Shown: positions 57,413 through 64,000 of the stretch, in pieces | Layout: the number at the start of each line of letters is the position of its first letter | Position numbering within the stretch: position 1 is the stretch's first letter | Notes under the pieces: generated by a model | Told to the model about the DNA's origin: nothing | The model's input: only the letters and a program-made list of their open reading frames with translations | Databases searched by the model: none | Position numbers and translations under genes: made by a program | NCBI RefSeq assembly: GCF_007752345.1 | Contig: NZ_CP036299.1 | Coordinates: 4,002,001 to 4,066,000 of the forward strand | Length of the DNA: 64,000 bases | Direction: 5' to 3' | Source: Planctopirus ephydatiae | GTDB taxonomy: Bacteria > Planctomycetota > Planctomycetia > Planctomycetales > Planctomycetaceae

Positions 57413-59185
57413 TCAATCTCTCCAGGGGTGAGCGATTTCTTTCCAGTACTTATCGAATTCAAACCCTGGGCTGTTATCTCCATCGTGGCATTGGTAGCAG
57501 GTCGTCTTTTTCGCCTGATCAAGTGTTACACGCATGGCCAGCCGAGCGGCGGCCTGCTCTTCTTCAGTCGCTTTGCCACCATTTTCAATCCGCACATGCT
57601 CACTCCCGGGAGAGTGACAGTTCTCGCAGCCATTTCCGAAAAGATGGGCCGATGTTTCCAGATCACGGTAACCGGAGTCATACCGCAAGACCTGCTGTGC
57701 TTCCCAACCTGTCGTGTGGCAGTTAATGCATTCCGGATCGTAAATGCGCGAAATATACTCTCCTTCAATCCCCCCACGACCATGAATGATACTTTTAGTC
57801 GCCTTGGCGTGGCCGGTTTCTTCCCACTTTTCATAGGCTTTCGTGTGGCAATCGCCACACACTTTTGAACCCACAAACTTGCGGCCGCTCGGGTGAGGAA
57901 TGACCAGTTCTGGTGCCAAAGAGATTTGTTCAAGCTCCAGCCGCTTCTGATAGTCGGCCATGAGGTTTTCCATCGGCTTCGTCGCTTTGAACCGGCGATT
58001 GTCGAGATCAATCAGTTCGTAACGGAATGGAGTTTTCGCATCATCCGGAAAATAGCCCACCAGCGAAACATACTTACCCTTCTGGCCAGGCTGAATGATC
58101 CACGAGCGGCCTTCCATCACAGGTTTCGATTGAGGATCTTCCGGCCCTCCCGTCGTGACAATCAACTGAAACGCCGGGAACTTGCGGGCGAACTCTTTCG
58201 CTTCATCGACAGTGCCGTTGTTCAACAGAATCAGCAGATGCGGCTTCTCACCTTTGAACTGCTCAATCGCTTTACGAATCTCTTCATCGGGATCGCTGAA
58301 GGTGATGTTGTTGGCCACACCAGCCGGAGCGACATCATCTCTTCGGCTTTTCCCGAGGACTGAAACCACACAGGCTTTCACTTCGCCAATCTTGAAGGTC
58401 TTTGTACGCAGTGGCGTGCCGAGATCGGGTGATTCAAAGAAAGTGACGTTCGCCCCTGAAATGGCGAGCGACTTCTGCACTTCCTCAGGATCGGCGACCT
58501 GTTGTGTCAGCAGGAAGTCGGCCCCCAGACGGAGATCCGCTGGTCCCAGGCCAATCACCTGATAGTTGAGCGATCGCAAAGCCGTGAGAATCGCTTCGTA
58601 CTTGATCTGGTCCTGGCGGCGGGAGCGCTTGACGAATCCTCCGGCATCCAGCCCCGCGACCGGCCAACCTCTTTTGGTAAGCCGCTGGAAGAGGTCAAGA
58701 CGGCGGGACATTCCCCCAGACTGGGTTAATGAGCAACCACAAGGTTCGAGATAACCATTTGTTTCTGCCGAGAGCATGAGGACTGCTTGCGGGCGAGGCC
58801 AGTCTTCGGCGACTGGTGTCTCACTGGTATCGACACCAGTCGCTGTCGAACTGGTCGGCGATTGGGCCTCCTTGGGAACCCGCCCGGTTGGTGCCTGAGC
58901 AGCCTGTAACAACGATGTGGCCCACGGGGGCATTATGGTTTGAACACTCGGCTGCTGCGTCTGAGAACCCAACTCGGTGCGGGATGAAGAGAGGCCAGTC
59001 AGGTTTGCATCGCCTGGCAAAAGACGAGCCACCCAGGCTCCCGCTGACAGCAGAGCTGTTAAACAGGCCATACCCAGCAGGCAAGGCCAGAGAACTCGCC
59101 CCAGCTTAGGCGAGGTGGCAAAGTCGCTCTGTCCTTTTCCACCTGTCGAATACCAACAATCTTGAATACGAGTTTTGCTTGGCAT
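57413..59185 (-). CDS. Metallophosphatase-like/tetraheme cytochrome c protein
   Basis: The 590-residue protein has an N-terminal membrane anchor (VLWPCLLGMACLTALLSAGAW). A central domain related to 5'-nucleotidase/UshA-type phosphatases follows (ETNGYLEPCGCSLTQSGGMSRR, VAGLDAGG, ILLNNGTVDEAKEFA). The last 150 residues hold four c-type heme motifs: CGDCH, CINCH, CENCH, CYQCH. The layout recalls cytochrome c554-like electron carriers. It should sit in the periplasm; substrate and electron partner unknown. ATG 59185 has AGGG at good spacing; the frame extends to 59287. Confidence 0.87.
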   Translation of the reverse strand: MPSKTRIQDCWYSTGGKGQSDFATSPKLGRVLWPCLLGMACLTALLSAGAWVARLLPGDANLTGLSSSRTELGSQTQQPSVQTIMPPWATSLLQAAQAPTGRVPKEAQSPTSSTATGVDTSETPVAEDWPRPQAVLMLSAETNGYLEPCGCSLTQSGGMSRRLDLFQRLTKRGWPVAGLDAGGFVKRSRRQDQIKYEAILTALRSLNYQVIGLGPADLRLGADFLLTQQVADPEEVQKSLAISGANVTFFESPDLGTPLRTKTFKIGEVKACVVSVLGKSRRDDVAPAGVANNITFSDPDEEIRKAIEQFKGEKPHLLILLNNGTVDEAKEFARKFPAFQLIVTTGGPEDPQSKPVMEGRSWIIQPGQKGKYVSLVGYFPDDAKTPFRYELIDLDNRRFKATKPMENLMADYQKRLELEQISLAPELVIPHPSGRKFVGSKVCGDCHTKAYEKWEETGHAKATKSIIHGRGGIEGEYISRIYDPECINCHTTGWEAQQVLRYDSGYRDLETSAHLFGNGCENCHSPGSEHVRIENGGKATEEEQAAARLAMRVTLDQAKKTTCYQCHDGDNSPGFEFDKYWKEIAHPWRD

Positions 59186-59305
59186 ACCAGACATCCCTGA
59201 CAAAGCAACAGCGCCAGATCGACTGGCATTTCCATGCCATTTAATGAATTTTTGGCACTGAACGATTCTCGAACCTGTGCCAGGCAACCACCTGAACCTC
59301 GCCAG

Positions 59306-60457
59306 CTAGAGTGAAATGTAGCTGACAAAGAACTTGTACTCCGGGATCAGCGGATGATTCAACTTGAGAATGACTTTCTCGGAATTCTTGAACTGCCTGT
59401 CAACAGGCAGGCCAGGCAGAACCTTAATGGTGAGGAAGTAACGCTGCACTCCTTTGCCCTTATAGTTTTCGTCCTTCCGCAAAGAGACATTCACCGCGTC
59501 ATGAGCTGTTTCGAAACTCTTGAGTTCAAGATCACCTTCCAACTCCCGCACAAAAAGCGATAACTCAGCGGTTTTGCCATCTTCTGCTGGGAAGTCGCCC
59601 AAAAGTAGTGCGGTCGCTTCATTAGCCCAGCCGCGACCCATCACATCGATAGGGCCAGGGCGAGTGGCCTTAATCGCAAAGCTCACTTCTTTATGTTTTT
59701 CGAGATTTGTCTTGAGTGTGACTCGGTCGGCGTACTTGCCAACAGGAACATCGCCAGAAACAGTCGCCTTGAGCAGATAACCCGATTTGGCACCTCGCTC
59801 GGCAAGCTGATCCTCGTTGAGCGGAACCCAAGTCACTTTGGTTGTCGGGAGATCGGTTTTAACTTCAGTAATCTCGAACTTGTCAAAGACCGGGCTGTGC
59901 AAGGATCCGGTTGCTTCGGAGGGAGCACCAACTTTAAGCTGCCCCATCGCCCACTCCCCGTCCGGTCTGAGCTGCATGCCATCTTCAACATTTCCAACCA
60001 CCGTAAGTTCAATTTTGCGATAACTCGGGTCATTTGTGCGTATGAGGGCGTAATGACGGAAGCTGGGATTCTTAAGTTTGACCGTCCAATTGAGAGTGAC
60101 TTCTGTCTGTTCACCGGGAGCCAGTTTCCCATCGCCAGCCACATTGCCGACAGTGCAACTGCATGTGGTTTCGTCTTTACGGGCAAGGATTTCCAGCGGA
60201 GCTTCCCCTTCATTTCTAATAATGAAAACATGGGAGCCCTCATCACCGATTGCCATTTTTCCAAAGTCATAGACCGTTTCTGGAATAACGGCTTTTGGCT
60301 GCGGCCCCTCTGTGGCAACCTTCGGGCCTTTTTCCGTGTCAGGAACCGGCTTGGCAACCTTGACAGGTAACGTGGCACTGCCACGACCAAAAAAAGCAAT
60401 CGCTGATAATGTCATGACCGTCAAAAAAACACACACAGCCACAGCAGCAGGCTTCAT
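59306..60457 (-). CDS. DUF1573 secreted protein
   Basis: The 383 residues start with a signal anchor (VAVCVFLTVMTLSAIAFFG) and then a DUF1573 Ig-like domain: ETVYDFGKMAIGDEGSHVFIIRNEGEAPLEI, the cysteine pair in TTCSCTVG, PGEQTEVTLNW and RTNDPSYRKIELTVVG. A second half of beta-rich sequence shows no named domain. DUF1573 proteins are usually periplasmic or surface proteins. ATG 60457 is preceded by GAGAGAAGAA. The cytochrome gene follows 120 bp downstream, so the two may form one transcript. Confidence 0.87.
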   Translation of the reverse strand: MKPAAVAVCVFLTVMTLSAIAFFGRGSATLPVKVAKPVPDTEKGPKVATEGPQPKAVIPETVYDFGKMAIGDEGSHVFIIRNEGEAPLEILARKDETTCSCTVGNVAGDGKLAPGEQTEVTLNWTVKLKNPSFRHYALIRTNDPSYRKIELTVVGNVEDGMQLRPDGEWAMGQLKVGAPSEATGSLHSPVFDKFEITEVKTDLPTTKVTWVPLNEDQLAERGAKSGYLLKATVSGDVPVGKYADRVTLKTNLEKHKEVSFAIKATRPGPIDVMGRGWANEATALLLGDFPAEDGKTAELSLFVRELEGDLELKSFETAHDAVNVSLRKDENYKGKGVQRYFLTIKVLPGLPVDRQFKNSEKVILKLNHPLIPEYKFFVSYISL

Positions 60458-60610
60458 TTCTTCTCTCTCCAGCAATTCAGTTCCCGTGATTGGGCGTCAT
60501 CACAAGCGACGTATTCAGAACATTTTCCGACGAGCTGCAACTCTTGATTATCGACTTCATCCAGCTTCCGCAGCGATATACGACAGTCTAATCGGAAATG
60601 CTGGAGAGAG

Positions 60611-63301
60611 TCACTGGACTCGCCCCTTGTTCAAAGGATCTTCATCCAGCTTTTCTGATTGCAGTCGCTTGAGTCGCTCGACAACTTCTTCAGGAAGCAC
60701 ACGATCCGAGTGGCCCAATTGCCGATTCAATTCATCCTGCTCCAAAGCCAGATTCGCTTGAATTGAGGCCTGTTTTCGCTGCCCTGCCAATGCCAACGCT
60801 TCCGCAGCCCCAGCCAGAAGTCGACTGGAACTGCGGTATCTGCGATTCGCTTCCCCAAAAGATTCCACAGCTTTCTCGGCAAAAATCTGCCGCTCAGCAG
60901 GACTGCTCACAGCTCTTTCAAAATAGGCACGCGCCAACTGCTCATGAGGCCGGTAACTGTGAAAATCGCGTTGACTGGCGGATTTCATCCATTTTTCACC
61001 GTTCGCCCACTCCGTCGAACTTTCGGCATTCGAAAACCACGCCATGCCGGCCGTCTCTGCCAGGCTGGGAGACCACTCATCCAATTCAGCCAATTTCACC
61101 ATTTCCCGAATGGCGGCACCTCGTGTCGTAACTGGTCGAGCTGACATCTGGATGCGTCCCTGTGAGACCATCCAGACTGGCCATGTCCACCAGATCGAAA
61201 GGACTATCACCAGCACCATCGCTCCAGGGAGTAGTCGACTTGCCCACACGAAACACGACGAGATCAAATCCTCGCCAAAACCAGCTTTGACAGCCTGAAA
61301 TTCTTTGGGTTCTCTCATCTGCGTAACAGCGGCCCCCACCGGCCACGTCGATAAAGTGATCAGCAGCAGCCATAATCCCAGGATTGCCGCCATGCCAAAC
61401 CCGCCAGCCGCCAGGAGATTCACTCCCAGAGCGAACGCCGCTGCTGGAAATGCCAGATCTCCCCAACTGTGAGCGAATCCACGAGCATCTCGATCGGCCC
61501 GCAATTCCTGCGGGGCAGCAGGCGATTCATCGGCCGTCTCTGCCTTCTTCGATGAGTTCCATCCCCACCGGTCGATAATCAGATACAGCCCAGTCCAGAA
61601 GACGCCAAACACAATGAGCGCATCGTCAAAGACCCCATCGAGCAGAAAGCGGCCCCACCAGGCAATCGCTAGACTGCCAGCACCAGCCCACATTGGCCAT
61701 TGAGCAGGCAGGTGAATCGCTGGAGAATTTGGAACGCAAAAACCTTCCGCCGAAGTTTGAGCATTCACTCCCGACGAAGAGGTCAATAAACCATTCCCCA
61801 GGGCGAACAGTCCGGTTCCTGCGAGCACCAGTAACCCCGCCAGCGACAAAACCCCTCCCGAACTCCACGCTTCGAGAACCATGTTATGAGGGTCAGCGAT
61901 CTCTTCGCTCGAACTCGGGAGTTTGTACGACAGATAAACGCTGCGAAAGTTTCCGGGGCCCACACCAAACCAGGGATGATCTGCCAGCATCTGCAACGTC
62001 GCGACCCAGTATTCCAGTCGATATCGCAGCGACTTCGGGGCTTCTGTGATCACCTCCAGATCCAGCCCGCCGCGCCAGGCTACCAAACCGACCAGTAGCA
62101 CAATGGCTCCTGTGCCAGCACCGAAGATCCACAACCACGATCTGGACGAAACACGCAGATTGCCCACAGCTTTCCACTGGCTGACAAGTGGCCGCACAGC
62201 CAGCAGCAGCATCGTGACAGCCAGTGCGAGCACTGCCGTACGGGATTTCGTCAGCAGCAAGGTCCAGCCTCCCAATAGCCATGCCGCCACCAGCATCCAG
62301 GTGAATGGGCGGGAAAGATCAGGCCACGACCACATCGTGCGCTGCTGAGTCACCTCTGGCCACGCAAACAGACTCAAGATCAAAAGCACCAGCAGGACTG
62401 CCGCAAATGTATTCGCCAAAGCGCAAAAGCCATAAGGCTCACTGCTGGTCAACCGCTGAAAGAACGCTCTGCGAGCGTGCAATTCTGAAGGGATACCATC
62501 GCTTTCCAGCTTTTGCCTGAGCTGTGAAATCTTCGATTCCTCTTCTGCGGATCGCTCCTGCAGACCCTCCAGTCGATCCAGTTCCTGTATCGCTTTGATA
62601 TATCGACCAGAGATCGCAGGTAGGCCAATCTCATGCTGATACAGCCCCAGTACAGACATTGACAGTAATGTCGTGATCACAAAGGGCCAGATCGCATTCA
62701 GGCTGATCACGTGGCCCACTCGTTCCGGCAATCGAGGTGCCAGACGCCACAGCACGCAGGCTCCCATTGCCAGAGAAAAAAACTCGATCAACAGATTGGC
62801 AGCCGCTCGTCGATCTCCCTGAGCCAGCCAGACGTGAATTGTCCCAGCCACCTGACCAGCCGTCAGCAACAGCAACCCCCAGACATACCCTGAACGCCAG
62901 GCACGCGAAACAGGCTCTGTTTTCGGCAGGAGGATCAGCAGCAACGCCGATGTGGCCATCGACAGAATCGCCAACCAGAGGGATTCCCCCATCACTGCTG
63001 CTTCCGGTGGTGTCCAGAACCTGGCAAAAAAAAGGCAGGCGAGCAGCACAACGAGCCAACCCGCCACTCGGTCCTGCCATCGCGAAGGTTCAACCAGCCC
63101 TCGCCCCCCCGCATCCTGCACCATGCGCTGACCTGTCGAAGTTCCAGCCCGCCGGGTTTCAACAACAGGTTTCTTTCCTCTCGCAGACATCCACATCCAT
63201 CCCGCGCTTTGTCGCGTTTCCAGATCTGCGCGAACAGGAATCGCCTGCTCCCCGAACAACAGACTCTGGATCGAAAACGCCATCGTTCGCCAAGAAGGCA
63301 T
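60611..63301 (-). CDS. O-antigen ligase/polymerase-like membrane protein with TPR-like tail
   Basis: The 896-residue protein has about twelve membrane helices. The Wzy_C/O-antigen ligase motif is PWFGVGPGNFRSVYLSYK with DPHNMVLEAWSSGGVLSLAGL in a large loop. The last 180 residues are soluble, with TPR-like helices (YFERAVSSPAERQIFAEKAVESF). It should join or polymerise surface polysaccharide outside the membrane. The start ATG directly follows the stop of the upstream WecA-like gene, so the two are translationally coupled. Confidence 0.85.
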   Translation of the reverse strand: MPSWRTMAFSIQSLLFGEQAIPVRADLETRQSAGWMWMSARGKKPVVETRRAGTSTGQRMVQDAGGRGLVEPSRWQDRVAGWLVVLLACLFFARFWTPPEAAVMGESLWLAILSMATSALLLILLPKTEPVSRAWRSGYVWGLLLLTAGQVAGTIHVWLAQGDRRAAANLLIEFFSLAMGACVLWRLAPRLPERVGHVISLNAIWPFVITTLLSMSVLGLYQHEIGLPAISGRYIKAIQELDRLEGLQERSAEEESKISQLRQKLESDGIPSELHARRAFFQRLTSSEPYGFCALANTFAAVLLVLLILSLFAWPEVTQQRTMWSWPDLSRPFTWMLVAAWLLGGWTLLLTKSRTAVLALAVTMLLLAVRPLVSQWKAVGNLRVSSRSWLWIFGAGTGAIVLLVGLVAWRGGLDLEVITEAPKSLRYRLEYWVATLQMLADHPWFGVGPGNFRSVYLSYKLPSSSEEIADPHNMVLEAWSSGGVLSLAGLLVLAGTGLFALGNGLLTSSSGVNAQTSAEGFCVPNSPAIHLPAQWPMWAGAGSLAIAWWGRFLLDGVFDDALIVFGVFWTGLYLIIDRWGWNSSKKAETADESPAAPQELRADRDARGFAHSWGDLAFPAAAFALGVNLLAAGGFGMAAILGLWLLLITLSTWPVGAAVTQMREPKEFQAVKAGFGEDLISSCFVWASRLLPGAMVLVIVLSIWWTWPVWMVSQGRIQMSARPVTTRGAAIREMVKLAELDEWSPSLAETAGMAWFSNAESSTEWANGEKWMKSASQRDFHSYRPHEQLARAYFERAVSSPAERQIFAEKAVESFGEANRRYRSSSRLLAGAAEALALAGQRKQASIQANLALEQDELNRQLGHSDRVLPEEVVERLKRLQSEKLDEDPLNKGRVQ

Positions 63302-64000
63302 TTACCAGTTCCTTGCCGAAACATCGGTCGAAGACCGATCCGCAGCGTGCGAATTCAATTCGCGGCCACTCGCTGAAACTTCAGTCACGCTTTGTTCAGG
63401 CCCAGCAGCCGCCGACATCGCCACCACAGGGATTGTTCCCAAGGATGAACCAGCGATCGCAGGCCGTGGTGCCGACTCAAGAATGGCAATCATCGCGAGG
63501 ATGCAGACCACAATCCCCAGGCATAATAGCGCCGCCCCCCATGAATCGACCGAGCACAGCAAAAGACCAGCCAGCCCCGTCGTCAATGTCGCAAGATGCA
63601 CCGTCAGTACGGCATGGACAGGTTTCAGCCCCAAAGCCACCAGTCGATGCGAAAAGTGCTTCTTGTCCGGCTGAAAAGGACTGCGCCCTTCCTTCAATCG
63701 AATACTGATCACCGACAGCAGATCGTAAAGTGGCACAGCCAGCACGCAAAGAGGTGCCAGAATCGTATGTGTCCGGCCATCTTCCGCAGTGTAGAACGTC
63801 CCCAGGATCGTCATGCTCGCCAGCGAAAAGCCCAGAAAATAGCTACCGGCATCTCCCATAAAAATGCGGGCTGGTGACCAGTTGTGGCATAAAAAGCCCA
63901 AAAGCGAGCCGCACAAAAGGAGAAAATAGCCTCCCACCATCCAGCGGGGATCATCGGCTCTCGAAAGCATCATACAGGCAAACACACCCGAAACGATGAG
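63302..64000 (-). CDS. WecA/MraY-type polyprenyl-phosphate sugar-1-phosphate transferase (5' truncated)
   Basis: The C-terminal 232 residues of a glycosyltransferase-4 family membrane enzyme are visible. ARIFMGDAGSYFLGF is the catalytic DAG-containing motif. VPLYDLLSVISIRLKEGRSPF and KKHFSHRLVALG (the HxxH-type loop) are characteristic of WecA, which starts O-antigen-type glycan on undecaprenyl phosphate. The start is beyond the window end. The C-terminal 60 residues are a low-complexity Ala/Ser extension. It is coupled to the O-antigen-ligase-like gene. Confidence 0.9.
   Translation of the reverse strand, partial: LIVSGVFACMMLSRADDPRWMVGGYFLLLCGSLLGFLCHNWSPARIFMGDAGSYFLGFSLASMTILGTFYTAEDGRTHTILAPLCVLAVPLYDLLSVISIRLKEGRSPFQPDKKHFSHRLVALGLKPVHAVLTVHLATLTTGLAGLLLCSVDSWGAALLCLGIVVCILAMIAILESAPRPAIAGSSLGTIPVVAMSAAAGPEQSVTEVSASGRELNSHAADRSSTDVSARNW

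Overview
The window is about 54-57% GC by eye and reads as a planctomycete chromosome segment of the Planctopirus/Planctomycetaceae type. The evidence is a DUF1559 prepilin-like protein, a planctomycete-type cytochrome c plus WD40 secreted protein, parts of the archaeal-like tetrahydromethanopterin (H4MPT) toolkit, a GHMP-type beta-RFAP synthase, Tat and Sec exported proteins of unknown role, and a 72-residue acidic protein that I recall as typical of this phylum. The species is inference. No rRNA, tRNA, CRISPR, prophage or transposase gene was found.

Layout. 1-4.4 kb: Fe-S assembly cluster sufC (partial)-sufB-sufD followed by a Rieske-SufT fusion. 4.6-13.2 kb: single plus-strand genes (Tat-exported DUF3500 protein, TIM-barrel epimerase, HTH-EIIA fusion regulator, PIG-L deacetylase, PP2C phosphatase, secreted zinc metalloprotease). 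13.5-18 kb: STAS protein, nickel-cofactor protein LarC with a 16-unit His-rich tail, a 28-residue basic protein, and a cytochrome/WD40 protein. 18-25.5 kb, minus strand: ppk1, ppx, a ROK sugar kinase, then sucD and sucC. 25.8-30.5 kb: CitG-like and PTPS-like genes, FAD monooxygenase and K+ channel, separated by dense palindromic repeats. 30.8-40.6 kb: small conserved protein, tex, lipoprotein, hybrid histidine kinase, hydrolase, DUF1559, DUF2306 and HD proteins. 40.9-48.2 kb: ppdK, hydrolase, Uma2 protein, beta-RFAP synthase with DUF447, and a Dabb protein. 48.2-56.7 kb: an unusual isoleucyl-tRNA synthetase, a methionine aminopeptidase gene remnant embedded in repeats, a membrane protein, ruvB, a zinc-ribbon membrane protein and a CYTH protein. 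57-64 kb, minus strand: DUF971, a tetraheme metallophosphatase-like cytochrome, DUF1573, an O-antigen-ligase-like protein and a WecA-type transferase cut by the window end.

How the genes work together. Two loci 18 kb apart (CitG-like + PTPS; beta-RFAP synthase + DUF447) fit one H4MPT cofactor pathway. The ROK kinase-ppx-ppk1 run couples sugar phosphorylation to polyphosphate. sucCD and ppdK serve central carbon metabolism. The suf cluster is dedicated to Fe-S assembly.

The most unusual material is intergenic. It includes a MITE-like element of about 100 bp with terminal inverted repeats and a conserved ATGCTTGC/GCAAGCAT hairpin (seven hairpin copies). Several unrelated palindromes all open with GTAGGG. 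C/A-rich, G-poor leaders without a Shine-Dalgarno sit directly before three start codons (PTPS, ileS, DUF971).
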